64,000 nt of DNA from NCBI RefSeq assembly GCF_018742245.1, contig NZ_CP036132.1:4955001-5019000 (forward strand). Direction: 5' to 3'. Every line of letters starts with the position of its first letter. Position 1 is the stretch's first letter. The stretch comes from Bacillus mycoides (GTDB taxonomy: Bacteria; Bacillota; Bacilli; Bacillales; Bacillaceae_G). The notes beneath the pieces were generated by a model. That model searched no databases and was not told where the DNA came from. It was given only the letters and a program-made list of their open reading frames with translations. This document shows, piece after piece, positions 43,420 through 52,235 of the stretch. The translations under genes were made by a program, and so were the position numbers.

Positions 43420-44471
43420 ATTTTTCCTCTCCCTTCGTTACGTGCTAAGTAGAGGAAGAATGGCACCCCAATTAGCGCTGTAATTGCTCCAATTGGCGTT
43501 TCAAATGGTGGATTAATAACGCGAGATAACATATCTGCACATTCAATTAACAATCCACCTAAGACTGCAGAACATGGAATAACCCATCTATAGTCTGAGC
43601 CTACAAGGAAACGAGTCATATGCGGAATTACAAGTCCAACGAATCCAACCGATCCTGCCATAGAAACCGCAGAACCTGTTAATACAAGAACAAGTACTGT
43701 TCCGATAAATTTAATTAATGTCGTATTTTGACCAAGTCCAATCGCAATTTCTTCACCAAAGCTTAAAATTGTGATATATCTCGACATCATAATTGCTATA
43801 ACGAGACAAACAAGACCAATCGGTACTAACATATTAATACTTTGCCATTTCACTCCGGCAACACCGCCTGCATTCCACATACTTACCTCTTGGGCAAGGT
43901 TGAAATACAATGCAATTCCAGATGAAATTGCCCCTAATAAAGCACTAATTGCTGCACCAGCTAAAGCTAATTTCACAGGCGTTAATCCACCTGGTGAAGA
44001 AGACCCAATACCATATACAATGCTCGCTCCAAACGCAGCTCCAATAAAAGATGCGATAACGAACATTAAATAAGGTGAATTAGGGAAGAATGCATACATA
44101 ATTGCAATCCCGAATACTGCACCATCTGTAATCCCCATTAACGATGGGGATGCAAGTGGATTTCGTGTCATACCTTGCATAATTGCTCCTGATACCGCTA
44201 AAAAGGCACCTGCAACTACGCCCCCTATTGCTCTAGGCATACGAAGTTCTTGAATTACGTTATGATGCGTTATAGACCCATCAAACTGAAATACAGCTTG
44301 CCAAACGGTCTTTAAACTAATATCTGCTGCACCAAACGAAATAGAAACTGCCATGCTTAAAGCTAACAAAATTGTGCCTGCTATTAAAATAATAGAAGCA
44401 ACGAGCGGTCTGCTCTTAATCTCTTTAACATTCACATCTTGCTGTTCTATACTCCTTGCGCTCGCTTCCAT
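43416..44471 (-). CDS. Siderophore ABC transporter permease (FecCD family), first
   Basis: A 351-residue FecCD family permease with about nine to ten helices and a polar 25-residue N-terminal extension. Conserved: GAFLAVSGAIMQGMTRNPLA, SPSLMGITDGAVFG, GSVGFVGLVIPHMTRFLVG, PPFETPIGAITALIGVPFF. It is the first gene of the operon, with a Fur box about 100 bp upstream. With the second permease it forms the membrane pore. Confidence 0.92.
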   Translation of the reverse strand: MEASARSIEQQDVNVKEIKSRPLVASIILIAGTILLALSMAVSISFGAADISLKTVWQAVFQFDGSITHHNVIQELRMPRAIGGVVAGAFLAVSGAIMQGMTRNPLASPSLMGITDGAVFGIAIMYAFFPNSPYLMFVIASFIGAAFGASIVYGIGSSSPGGLTPVKLALAGAAISALLGAISSGIALYFNLAQEVSMWNAGGVAGVKWQSINMLVPIGLVCLVIAIMMSRYITILSFGEEIAIGLGQNTTLIKFIGTVLVLVLTGSAVSMAGSVGFVGLVIPHMTRFLVGSDYRWVIPCSAVLGGLLIECADMLSRVINPPFETPIGAITALIGVPFFLYLARNEGRGKM

Positions 44472-44562
44472 CCCTCAACCATCCTAACCAACAACATATA
44501 TTTAATAAAATGAAATTTATTCTCAAATAATAATAAAAAAATTAGGTGAATTGATACTCTCA

Positions 44563-44577
44563 TGATAATGATTCTCA
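44563..44577. promoter_or_regulatory. Fur box of the siderophore uptake operon
   Basis: TGATAATGATTCTCA differs from the Bacillus 7-1-7 Fur consensus TGATAATnATTATCA at one position. It is correctly placed upstream of the first permease gene, so iron repression is expected. Confidence 0.85.
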
Positions 44578-44673
44578 GAATCAGATACTTTCTATTCTAC
44601 CTACCACGTCAAAAGACTGTCAACCATTATTTTGAAATACGAATTCATACAAAGCGCTATCTTATGGACATAA

Positions 44674-44708
44674 AAAAAGAAGAGTAATCTGTTCACTCTT
44701 CTTTTTCT
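44674..44708 (-). terminator. Terminator after the DUF1450 gene
   Basis: AGAAGAGT and ACTCTTCT flank a short loop, with A and T runs outside; it directly follows the stop at 44708. Confidence 0.75.
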
Positions 44709-44932
44709 TACTTATTTAACTTTGCTTCAATTTTTACAATTAATTCGTCTTCTGTTGGAGCCGCAACTGGACGATTATTTACAAACGCGAATGATTTTTT
44801 ACGACCAGGGCCACAGTAAGACTGACATGCAACCTCAATCGTTGCACATGAATCTACTTTTTTTAACTTCGGAATCAACGTTTTAACGTTCGTTGCCTGA
44901 CAATCATCACACACACGAAATTCGTTTCCCAT
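44708..44932 (-). CDS. DUF1450 (YuzB-like) small cysteine-containing protein
   Basis: A 74-residue protein of the DUF1450 family: [59 protein letters not shown]. The five cysteines suggest metal or cluster binding, but the family's function is unknown. ATG 44932 has a GAGGAAGTG ribosome site; a longer frame to 44989 would add 19 residues without one. It is monocistronic. Confidence 0.82.
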   Translation of the reverse strand: MGNEFRVCDDCQATNVKTLIPKLKKVDSCATIEVACQSYCGPGRKKSFAFVNNRPVAAPTEDELIVKIEAKLNK

Positions 44933-45221
44933 TATATATAACACTTCCTCTATTTTACACTTTTCACAAGTACATTTAAAAATAAACACTAAATGGTATT
45001 TTACCGCTCTTTGAAGCTTGTTGCAAGTCTCCGGGCGTAGCTCTATTCCTATATAAGGCTACCTATTATTTATATTTTCCCCTTCAAAAGCTTCCATCAT
45101 TCATAGCCATATTTCTTCTCTTCATTGAAATCTACCATATTTTTAAAAGCTTTGTATAAAAGCTCACTTTTTTGCCCATTATAAAAATAGGAAGTTCATA
45201 AAAAGAAAGGGAGTTGAATCT

Positions 45222-45914
45222 ATGAAAGTAAGACAAGATGCTTGGACAGACGAGGACGATTTATTACTTGCTGAAACGGTGCTTCGCCATGTTCGAGAAG
45301 GAAGTACTCAGTTAAATGCATTTGAAGAAGTAGGAGATCAGTTAAATCGTACATCTGCTGCTTGTGGTTTCCGCTGGAATGCTGTTGTTCGCTATAGCTA
45401 TGAACAAGCTCTTCAACTAGCAAAAAAACATCGTAAAGATAAAATGCGTGCTGCGGGCGGTGAACAGGCAAAAAAACGTTTGCTTTATACACCACCAGCT
45501 TCAGCGGCGATAACTGATTATGAAGAACACGTACCGTATGAAACAGCTGTTCAATATACAGAAGCTATTCCATATCAAGAACCGACTGTTCCTGCTTCAA
45601 AAAACTCAATAACAATGCAAGATGTTATTTACTTTTTACAAACAGTTGGATCTTCAAATATAAAAGTAACAGCTCTTGAAAACGAGAATACGAGATTGAA
45701 GCAAGAAATTAAAGCGCAGATCTTGCGAAATGAAGAACTAGAAAAGAAACTAGAAAAATTAGAACAGCAATCTCATACTGTACAAGAGGATTACGAAACA
45801 CTTATGAATATTATGAACCGTGCTCGTAAATTAGCAGTAATGGATGATGAGGAACGCTCACAAACATCTTTCCGCATGGATCGAAACGGTAACTTAGAAA
45901 AAATTGCAGAATAA
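45222..45914 (+). CDS. rsfA: RsfA-type prespore transcription factor
   Basis: A 230-residue RsfA family protein with an N-terminal Myb/SANT-like DNA-binding domain (about 1-60: [36 protein letters not shown]), a variable proline/alanine-rich middle, and a C-terminal coiled coil (about 150-205). In B. subtilis RsfA (YwfN), next to ywfO, modulates the sigma-F regulon in the forespore. AAAGGGAG precedes the ATG. A short terminator follows. Confidence 0.88.
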   Translation: MKVRQDAWTDEDDLLLAETVLRHVREGSTQLNAFEEVGDQLNRTSAACGFRWNAVVRYSYEQALQLAKKHRKDKMRAAGGEQAKKRLLYTPPASAAITDYEEHVPYETAVQYTEAIPYQEPTVPASKNSITMQDVIYFLQTVGSSNIKVTALENENTRLKQEIKAQILRNEELEKKLEKLEQQSHTVQEDYETLMNIMNRARKLAVMDDEERSQTSFRMDRNGNLEKIAE

Positions 45915-45915
45915 A

Positions 45916-45945
45916 AAGGATGCATGCAATGCATCCTTTTTATTC
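45916..45945 (+). terminator. rsfA terminator
   Basis: AAAAGGATGCAT-gc-aATGCATCCTTTTT. Confidence 0.85.
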
Positions 45946-46040
45946 TTTCACTTCAAAATCCCCTTTATATCCGAGAAAACCCCTTTCTTCATTTTTTGCT
46001 ATAATAGAGGTTGTCATTTTATAAATAAGGGGTTAGTTAT

Positions 46041-46886
46041 ATGAGCAATTCCCGTTCGATTTTATCTCAGCCAGAGTGGCGTATTGTGGACCAGTCTAGT
46101 TTAGGACCAACATTCCATGCACTGCAGTCATTCGCAATGGATGACACGTTATGCACAAGTATTGGAGATGGTCTATCCGTTGCAACAATGCGCTCTTGGG
46201 TTCATCACAATACAATTGTTCTTGGCATTCAAGATTCACGCCTACCACATTTAGAAGAAGGTATTTCCTTTTTAAAAGAAAACGACTTTAATGTTATCGT
46301 TCGTAATTCCGGTGGACTTGCGGTCGTACTTGATGAAGGTGTTTTAAACGTATCACTTTTATTCCAAGAAACAGAAAAAGGTATCGACATCGACCTTGGA
46401 TACGATACGATGTGGCATTTAATTAAGGAAATGTTAAAAGATTACGATGTTACTATCGAGGCAAAAGAAATTGTTGGTTCTTATTGTCCTGGTAGCTATG
46501 ATTTGAGCATTCGCGATCAAAAATTTGCTGGTATTTCTCAGCGTCGTATTCGCGGAGGCGTTGCTGTACAAATTTACTTATGTGCGACAGGAAGCGGATC
46601 TGAGCGTGCCGCACTCGTTCGTGACTTTTACAACGTAGCAATTCAAGGCGAAGAAACACGATTTACGTATCCTGAAATTGTGCCGAGTACGATGGCTTCA
46701 CTATCTGAATTACTTGGCGAAACAATTACAGTGCAAGATTTAATGATGCGCCTTTTAAAAACGTTGCAACAATTCGCTCCAAAGTTAACACCATCTCAAT
46801 TAACAATAGATGAAATTCCTTTATATGAGACGAATTTACAACGTATTATTGACCGTAATAATAAGGCACTTGGTTTAGAAAAATAA
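46041..46886 (+). CDS. lipL: Octanoyl-GcvH:protein N-octanoyltransferase LipL
   Basis: A 281-residue member of the lipoate-protein ligase A fold. LipL moves octanoate from GcvH to E2 subunits during lipoate synthesis by an amidotransfer through an acyl-thioester. The catalytic cysteine is in [12 protein letters not shown] (Cys149, equivalent to Cys150 of B. subtilis LipL); other family segments are [20 protein letters not shown] and [20 protein letters not shown]. Synteny (rsfA - lipL - pta - hemQ) matches B. subtilis ywfN-ywfL-ywfJ-ywfI. An AAGGGG ribosome site precedes the ATG. Confidence 0.93.
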   Translation: MSNSRSILSQPEWRIVDQSSLGPTFHALQSFAMDDTLCTSIGDGLSVATMRSWVHHNTIVLGIQDSRLPHLEEGISFLKENDFNVIVRNSGGLAVVLDEGVLNVSLLFQETEKGIDIDLGYDTMWHLIKEMLKDYDVTIEAKEIVGSYCPGSYDLSIRDQKFAGISQRRIRGGVAVQIYLCATGSGSERAALVRDFYNVAIQGEETRFTYPEIVPSTMASLSELLGETITVQDLMMRLLKTLQQFAPKLTPSQLTIDEIPLYETNLQRIIDRNNKALGLEK

Positions 46887-46932
46887 AAAAGACCACCCTC
46901 ATTTCAAGAGAAATAGGGTGGTCTTTTTTCAT
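46887..46932. terminator. Bidirectional terminator, lipL / pta
   Basis: AAAAAGACCACCCT...AGGGTGGTCTTTTTT between the convergent genes, with the inner pair CATTTC/GAAATA partly paired. Confidence 0.88.
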
Positions 46933-46949
46933 ATTAATTCATTATAGAA

Positions 46950-47921
46950 TTAAAGTGCTTGAGCTGCTGTAATTAAAGCTAACTTGTACACTTCTTCCTC
47001 GTTACATCCACGAGATAGATCATTTACAGGCATGTTTAAACCTTGTAAGATTGGTCCTACTGCTTCGAAGTTACCTAAGCGTTGAGCGATTTTGTAGCCG
47101 ATATTACCAGCTTCTAGGCTTGGGAATACGAATACGTTAGCATCACCTTTAATTGTAGAACCTGGAGCTTTCTTCTCAGCTACAGATGGTACGAATGCAG
47201 CATCGAATTGGAATTCTCCATCTAAAGCTAATTCAGGAGCCATTTCTTTTGCAATGCGAGTTGCTTCTACAACTTTTTCTGTTTCTGGAGATTTCGCAGA
47301 ACCTTTTGTAGAGAAGCTTAACATAGCAACGCGTGGGTCAATACCGAATAGTTCAGCAGTTTTCGCACTTTCGATACCAATTTCAGCTAAATCTTGGCTG
47401 TTTGGTGCAATGTTAATTGCGCAATCAGCGAATACATACTTCTCTTCTTCACGTACCATGATGAATACGCCTGAAGTTTTTGTAACGCCTGGTTTTGTTT
47501 TAATAATTTGAAGTGCTGGACGAACTGTATCAGCTGTAGAGTGAGCTGCACCACTTACTAAACCTTGTGCTTTGCCCATGTATACAAGCATTGTACCGAA
47601 GTAGTTTTCGTCTTTAAGGATTTTACGAGCGTCTTCTTCCGTTGCTTTACCTTTACGGCGTTCAACGAAAGATGCTACCATTGCATCCATCTCTTCGTAT
47701 GTAGCTGGATCGTAAATATCAACGCCTGCTAATGTTAAGTTCATGCTAGCAGCTTTTGCGCTAATTTCTTCTTTATTACCAACTAAAATCGGTTTTACTA
47801 ACTCTTCTTTTGCTAAACGCTCTGCAGCGCCTAAAATTCTTTCATCAGTTCCTTCAGGAAGTACGATAGAAATGCCTTTTCCTTGAACTTTTTCTTTTAC
47901 TGCTGTAAATAAATTGCTCAC
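46950..47921 (-). CDS. pta: Phosphate acetyltransferase
   Basis: A 323-residue phosphotransacetylase that interconverts acetyl-CoA and acetyl phosphate. Recognisable segments: SIVLPEGTDERILGAAERLA, GTMLVYMGKAQGLVSGAAHS, RVAMLSFSTKGSAKSP, and VFVFPSLEAGNIGYKIAQRL near the C-terminus. Translation starts at GTG 47921 (not ATG), supported by AGGAGGG seven bases upstream. It is divergent from hemQ. A dyad at 48016-48037 lies upstream. Confidence 0.95.
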   Translation of the reverse strand: MSNLFTAVKEKVQGKGISIVLPEGTDERILGAAERLAKEELVKPILVGNKEEISAKAASMNLTLAGVDIYDPATYEEMDAMVASFVERRKGKATEEDARKILKDENYFGTMLVYMGKAQGLVSGAAHSTADTVRPALQIIKTKPGVTKTSGVFIMVREEEKYVFADCAINIAPNSQDLAEIGIESAKTAELFGIDPRVAMLSFSTKGSAKSPETEKVVEATRIAKEMAPELALDGEFQFDAAFVPSVAEKKAPGSTIKGDANVFVFPSLEAGNIGYKIAQRLGNFEAVGPILQGLNMPVNDLSRGCNEEEVYKLALITAAQAL

Positions 47922-48015
47922 GAATAAACCCTCCTACAAATGTTAAAAACTCTACCTTTAAGAATACTTCTTTTCAGCTATATTTTAAACTTATAGCTCC
48001 CAAAAAATAGATAAA

Positions 48016-48037
48016 ATGAAAATGATTATATTTTCAT
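48016..48037. promoter_or_regulatory. Dyad in the pta-hemQ divergent region
   Basis: ATGAAAAT-gattat-ATTTTCAT is a perfect 8-bp inverted repeat with 6-bp spacing, between pta and hemQ. It is not a clear cre or CodY site; the binding protein is unknown. Confidence 0.35.
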
Positions 48038-48198
48038 AAAATTCAGCCGGAAAATAAAGCCTACTTAAACCTTATTTTCTCCCGTTTTCCAGTAAATATA
48101 AATGTGACAGTTTTATGCACCGAAACTTTATGTAGATGTTTTTAATCCTATATATGCTATAGTTAACGTGTAAAATATCATTAACTGAGGTGAATAGA

Positions 48199-48942
48199 AT
48201 GAGTGAAGCAACAACAACGTTAGATGGCTGGTATTGTTTACATGATTTACGTTCTATTGATTGGGCAGCATGGAAAACATTATCTAGTGACGAACGCGGA
48301 CAAGCAGTGTCTGAATTTTTAAATGTCGTTGAAAAATGGAACGAAGTAGCTACTGCAAAAAAAGGCAGTCATGCAATGTATACAGTTGTTGGTCAAAAAG
48401 CAGATATTATGCTTATGATCTTACGTCCAACAATGGAAGAGTTAAATGAAATCGAAACAGAATTAAATAAAACAACATTAGCTGAATATTTAGTTCCTGC
48501 ATATTCTTACGTATCTGTTGTTGAACTAAGCAACTATCTTCCAGCTGATGAAGACCCATACCAAAACCCACAAGTCTTAGCTCGCTTATATCCTGAGTTA
48601 CCGAAAGCAAATCACATTTGCTTCTATCCAATGGATAAGCGTCGCCAAGGTAATGATAACTGGTATATGCTTCCTATGGATGAACGTAAGAAACTTATGT
48701 ACAGTCATAGCAAAATCGGTCGCCAGTACGCAGGTAAAGTGCGCCAAGTTATTTCAGGATCAGTTGGATTTGACGATTTTGAGTGGGGCGTAACATTATT
48801 TGCTGATGATGTTCTTCAATTTAAGAAACTTATATATGAAATGCGCTTCGATGAAGTAAGTGCTCGCTACGGTGAATTTGGAACATTCTTTGTCGGAAAC
48901 ATTTTACCAAGCGAAAAAGTAACAACATTTTTAGACATATAA
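48199..48942 (+). CDS. hemQ: Coproheme decarboxylase HemQ
   Basis: A 247-residue chlorite-dismutase-fold protein, the last enzyme of the coproporphyrin-dependent haem pathway, which decarboxylates coproheme to haem b. The conserved segment [20 protein letters not shown] holds the catalytic tyrosine and the arginine/lysine contacts, and the proximal histidine is in [11 protein letters not shown]. Position beside pta matches B. subtilis ywfI. ATG 48199 follows GAGGTG; a GTG three codons upstream overlaps that ribosome site and is rejected. A terminator follows. Confidence 0.95.
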   Translation: MSEATTTLDGWYCLHDLRSIDWAAWKTLSSDERGQAVSEFLNVVEKWNEVATAKKGSHAMYTVVGQKADIMLMILRPTMEELNEIETELNKTTLAEYLVPAYSYVSVVELSNYLPADEDPYQNPQVLARLYPELPKANHICFYPMDKRRQGNDNWYMLPMDERKKLMYSHSKIGRQYAGKVRQVISGSVGFDDFEWGVTLFADDVLQFKKLIYEMRFDEVSARYGEFGTFFVGNILPSEKVTTFLDI

Positions 48943-48947
48943 TATAA

Positions 48948-48976
48948 AAAAGGAACGAAATTCGTTCCTTTTTTTA
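48948..48976 (+). terminator. hemQ terminator
   Basis: AAAAAAGGAACGAA-attcg-TTCGTTCCTTTTTTT type hairpin (AAGGAACGAA/TTCGTTCCTT). Confidence 0.85.
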
Positions 48977-49142
48977 TTACCCTCTACATTTACCTGCAAA
49001 AACCTTCTTTTCTCTGCAAATTTGAACAAAAATCGACAAATTCTTTTCAAATTTCTTGTAAGATTGTAACCTCTTCACATCCAAATTTATGCTAAAATGG
49101 TACGAGCTATATGCTAATAACGATGCGAAGGTGATAATGTAT

Positions 49143-50414
49143 ATGAAGAAAATCTTGTCTATTTCACTATTGTTTCTATTGTCATTTTCTTCCTTAGGAG
49201 TAACAACATCCCATGCGGAAGAAAAAATACATATAGAGGCAGCTGCTGCACTTCTATTTGATGCAGATACAGGAAAAATACTGCATGAACAAAATCCAGA
49301 TGAACTACTAGCTATCGCTAGTATGTCAAAATTAATTGTTGTTTATGCCGTATTAGAAGCAATTAAAGAAGGAAAAATCACTTGGGATACGAAAGTAAAC
49401 ATTTCTGATTACGCTTATGAAGTTTCACGTAATAATGAATTCTCTAACGTACCGTTCGAAAAGGGACGCCAATATACTGTAAGAGAATTATATCATTCTA
49501 TCGTTATCTTCTCTGCGAATGGATCTAGTATTGCTTTAGCAGAATTACTTGCAGGAAGTGAAAAGAACTTCTTAAATCTTGCAAATGAACATGCGAAAAA
49601 ACTAGGGTTAAAGAAATATAAATTTGTAAACGCTACAGGGTTAAACAACACTGATTTAAAAGGAAAACACCCTGAAGGAACTGATCCGAATGGAGAAAAC
49701 TCCATGTCAGCTCGCGATATGGGTATTCTTTCAAAAACAATTATTACAAAGTATCCAGAAATGCTAGAGGATACAAAACAAAGATTTAGAAACTTCCCAG
49801 ATAATCATCCGAAACCAATTCGTATGGAAAATTGGAACTGGATGTTACCAGGTGCTGCTTTCTCTTATGAAGGAGCTGATGGTTTAAAAACAGGAAGTTC
49901 TGATACCGCTGGATACGGATTCACTATTACAGCAAAACGCGGTGATTTACGTCTTATTTCTGTTATTATTAAAACAAAATCAATGGACGAACGTTTCACA
50001 GAATCTCGCGCATTAATTGAATATGGGTTTAATAACTTCGAAAAACAGAAATTAAAAGTAGATAAAAATAACAAAATTTCTGTAGTAAAAGGAAAAGAAG
50101 ACTACGTAACAGTTGCACCAGAAAAAGAAGTAACAGTAGTTACTGCAAAAGGTAACAAAGCACCTTACAAAATTTCAGCTGAAGCCGATAAATCACTTGC
50201 TGAAGATGGGCATTTAATTGCCCCTATTAAGAAAGATGCAAAAGTAGGTTCAATCGTTTTAGAATCAACTGATAAATACGGTTTCTTAGACGGAAATAAA
50301 AGTATGAAAGTTACTGTAAAAACGACTGAAGAAGTAGAAAAAGCAAATTGGTTCGTATTAACAATGCGTTCAATTGGCGATTTCTTCTCAAACTTATGGT
50401 CTAAAGTATTTTAA
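49143..50414 (+). CDS. D-alanyl-D-alanine carboxypeptidase (S11, low-molecular-weight PBP)
   Basis: A 423-residue secreted S11 carboxypeptidase that trims the terminal D-Ala of murein pentapeptides. Signal peptide about 1-25 (ending SHA-EE); the catalytic triad motifs are SMSK (AIASMSKLIVVYAV), SAN (IVIFSANGSSIA) and KTG (DGLKTGSSDTAGYGF). A C-terminal beta domain (about 295-395) and an amphipathic membrane-anchoring tail (WFVLTMRSIGDFFSNLWSKVF in two parts) follow. It resembles DacA/DacF-type PBPs; which one is uncertain. ATG 49143 (MKKILSISLL) is chosen for ribosome-site spacing (GAAGGTG) and signal-peptide shape. Confidence 0.9.
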   Translation: MKKILSISLLFLLSFSSLGVTTSHAEEKIHIEAAAALLFDADTGKILHEQNPDELLAIASMSKLIVVYAVLEAIKEGKITWDTKVNISDYAYEVSRNNEFSNVPFEKGRQYTVRELYHSIVIFSANGSSIALAELLAGSEKNFLNLANEHAKKLGLKKYKFVNATGLNNTDLKGKHPEGTDPNGENSMSARDMGILSKTIITKYPEMLEDTKQRFRNFPDNHPKPIRMENWNWMLPGAAFSYEGADGLKTGSSDTAGYGFTITAKRGDLRLISVIIKTKSMDERFTESRALIEYGFNNFEKQKLKVDKNNKISVVKGKEDYVTVAPEKEVTVVTAKGNKAPYKISAEADKSLAEDGHLIAPIKKDAKVGSIVLESTDKYGFLDGNKSMKVTVKTTEEVEKANWFVLTMRSIGDFFSNLWSKVF

Positions 50415-50420
50415 TGATGA

Positions 50421-50450
50421 AAAGCTAGCTCATGCTAGCTTTTTTTATTT
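50421..50450 (+). terminator. Terminator after the carboxypeptidase gene
   Basis: AAAGCTAGC-tcat-GCTAGCTTTTTTT. Confidence 0.88.
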
Positions 50451-50480
50451 TCCCCCCTAGATGTAAAACTTCGTTTGGTT

Positions 50481-50510
50481 GTCATATCTGCGTCCTTTTT
50501 CTCATACGTA
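50481..50510 (+). promoter_or_regulatory. Candidate sigma-E promoter of cwlJ-gerQ
   Basis: GTCATATC (-35 like) and CATACGTA (-10 like) are 14 bp apart, close to the Bacillus sigma-E consensus (GKHATATT, CATAHAHT). cwlJ is a mother-cell sporulation gene in B. subtilis, so the position is as expected. Confidence 0.6.
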
Positions 50511-50589
50511 TGAACTAGTAATTGTTCCACACTTCATCTAGAAATGAACCTCTTTCTACAAGGCATTCCAAAAAGAGAGGTGACACATA

Positions 50590-51012
50590 ATGGGTGTTAT
50601 CGCGTATAACGAAGAAGATGTTAAGTTATTAGCTAGACTGATGCGTGCCGAAGCCGAAGGAGAAGGCCAACAAGGGATGCTAATGGTCGGAAACGTTGGG
50701 GTAAATCGTGTCCGCGGAAATTGTTTAGATTTTAAAAAAATACGTAATTTACGTCAAATGGTTTATCAAAATCCTGGTGGTTTTGAGGCAACTCAAAAAG
50801 GGTATTTTTATCAACGAGCGAGAGAACAAGATATCGCATTGGCAAGACGGACTATTCAGGGACAACGTTTTTGGCCCGCCAACTTTGCCTTATGGTTCTT
50901 TAGACCTGAAGGCCCTTGCCCACCGACTTGGTATGACCAACAAAATTCTGGTCGCTTTAAAAAGCACTGCTTCTTCCAACCATCTGGTGGAGATTGTCCA
51001 GGCGTATATTAA
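50590..51012 (+). CDS. cwlJ: Spore cortex-lytic enzyme CwlJ
   Basis: A 140-residue SleB/CwlJ family hydrolase lacking a signal peptide or binding domain, as is typical of CwlJ. Key segments: LLARLMRAEAEGEGQQGMLM with the catalytic glutamate, GNVGVNRV, and the C-terminal FFQPSGGDCPGVY. CwlJ sits in the coat and degrades cortex peptidoglycan during germination, activated by Ca-dipicolinate; it needs GerQ to localise. gerQ follows 27 bp downstream in the same orientation, and AGAGAGGTGA precedes the ATG. Confidence 0.95.
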   Translation: MGVIAYNEEDVKLLARLMRAEAEGEGQQGMLMVGNVGVNRVRGNCLDFKKIRNLRQMVYQNPGGFEATQKGYFYQRAREQDIALARRTIQGQRFWPANFALWFFRPEGPCPPTWYDQQNSGRFKKHCFFQPSGGDCPGVY

Positions 51013-51039
51013 GGAATGAAAATGGGGAGGGATTTTTGA

Positions 51040-51477
51040 ATGGCACAGCAACAAAACCCGTACTACGGAACAGGTTTTTATCAACCATCTGGAACTTATG
51101 TACAACCGCAACAAATGACCCCACAACAACAGCAACAGCAACAACAACAGCAAGCGATGCAACAACAAGCCACTCAGGCTCAACTTGCAGTTTCTCAAGG
51201 AATGTTACCACTAGAGCAATCGTATATTGAAAACATCCTTCGTTTAAACAAAGGTAAACCAGCTACAGTTGTAATGACTTATGAACGTGGTAGTTCGCTT
51301 GGTACACAATCTTATACTGGGATCATCGAGGCAGCTGGTCGTGATCATATCGTAATTAGTGAACCGAAATCTGGAAAGCGCTATTTACTACTAATGATTT
51401 ACTTAGATTATGTAGAATTCCCAGGGGAAATTACGTATTTACCTAGTCAACAAGCAACTTATGCTCCAAGACCATAA
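51040..51477 (+). CDS. gerQ: Spore coat protein GerQ
   Basis: A 145-residue coat protein needed for CwlJ function, cross-linked by transglutaminase in B. subtilis. The N-terminal half is glutamine-rich with a run of ten Gln codons (CAACAG repeats, about residues 29-38), and the C-terminal half carries the conserved GerQ domain (SYIENILRLNKGKPATVVMT, SYTGIIEAAGRDHIVISEP, YLLLMIYLDYVEFPGEITYL). The Gln tract probably varies in length among strains. GGGGAGG lies before the ATG. It is co-transcribed with cwlJ. Confidence 0.93.
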   Translation: MAQQQNPYYGTGFYQPSGTYVQPQQMTPQQQQQQQQQQAMQQQATQAQLAVSQGMLPLEQSYIENILRLNKGKPATVVMTYERGSSLGTQSYTGIIEAAGRDHIVISEPKSGKRYLLLMIYLDYVEFPGEITYLPSQQATYAPRP

Positions 51478-51508
51478 AAAAAAGCTGGCAAATGCCAGCT
51501 TTTGTTTT
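51478..51508. terminator. Bidirectional terminator, gerQ / ywdK
   Basis: AAAAAAAGCTGGCA-aa-TGCCAGCTTTTGTTTTT between convergent genes. Confidence 0.87.
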
Positions 51509-51877
51509 TTATAACCCTTTTACAACTGCAGTTCCGACTAAAATCCACGCCACAATAAACGCTACACCACCAAGAGGTGTAATTGGGCCAAAGAATTTAA
51601 TACCTGTTGTACTTAATGCATAAAGACTGCCTGAGAACATAATAATCCCAGCTACCATAAGCCAACCCGCAGTGCTTAAAAGTGATGATTGCATTTTGTC
51701 CATTAATAGAGCAACTACGAATAAGCCACCTGCATGAAACATTTGATATGTAACGCCCGTCTTCCACACTTCTAACATTTTTGCAGAAATTTTATTTTCT
51801 AAACCATGTGCTCCAAAAGCCCCTAATGCAACAGATAGTCCCGCTGCAATACAACCTAGTAAAAAGAAAATTTTCAT
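51509..51877 (-). CDS. ywdK: DUF423 membrane protein YwdK
   Basis: A 122-residue DUF423 protein with four membrane helices; the family signature GAFGAHGLENK occurs at about residues 19-29 and GSLYALSTTG near 84-93. It is next to gerQ in B. subtilis too (ywdL-ywdK). Function is unknown. An AAGGGGAA ribosome site precedes the ATG. Confidence 0.9.
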   Translation of the reverse strand: MKIFFLLGCIAAGLSVALGAFGAHGLENKISAKMLEVWKTGVTYQMFHAGGLFVVALLMDKMQSSLLSTAGWLMVAGIIMFSGSLYALSTTGIKFFGPITPLGGVAFIVAWILVGTAVVKGL

Positions 51878-51941
51878 CTTAATTCCCCTTTTTTACCTTT
51901 ATCATAAGCAATTTTTACATATAAGCCAAACGATTTTACTT

Positions 51942-52229
51942 TTAAAAGTCAAATAAAGATTTACCGTTTGCATCCTTTTCTTTTATATATACTTTTTCCC
52001 CAGAAACCGGCATAACTGGTTGAACTGTCGTCATAGGCTGAGACCCGATTACTTGTGTTTGAACTTGTGGTTCTCTATACGTAGAAGGCTCCACTTGTTC
52101 ATCCAATAATAAATCACATAAAGCACGTACAACTAATAAGTGTTCTTTTGATTGTTGTCCTTCACTACTTTTTGCCTTTGCAATTTCATTCGCCATTTTA
52201 TTTAAAATCTTATCACTAGATACTTGCAT
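51942..52229 (-). CDS. ywdI: YwdI family (DUF5327) small protein
   Basis: A 95-residue soluble protein, N-terminal half helical (KILNKMANEIAKAKSSEGQQ), then a proline/glutamine-rich linker and a conserved C-terminus DANGKSLFDF. It resembles B. subtilis YwdI in size and neighbourhood. Function is unknown. It starts 6 bp after the potassium channel gene ends and is probably co-transcribed with it. Confidence 0.78.
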   Translation of the reverse strand: MQVSSDKILNKMANEIAKAKSSEGQQSKEHLLVVRALCDLLLDEQVEPSTYREPQVQTQVIGSQPMTTVQPVMPVSGEKVYIKEKDANGKSLFDF

Positions 52230-52235
52230 TCCTTG

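Noticed and set aside
48016..48037. A catabolite-response (cre) site for pta
   Set aside because: The dyad lacks the CG core and spacing of the cre consensus.
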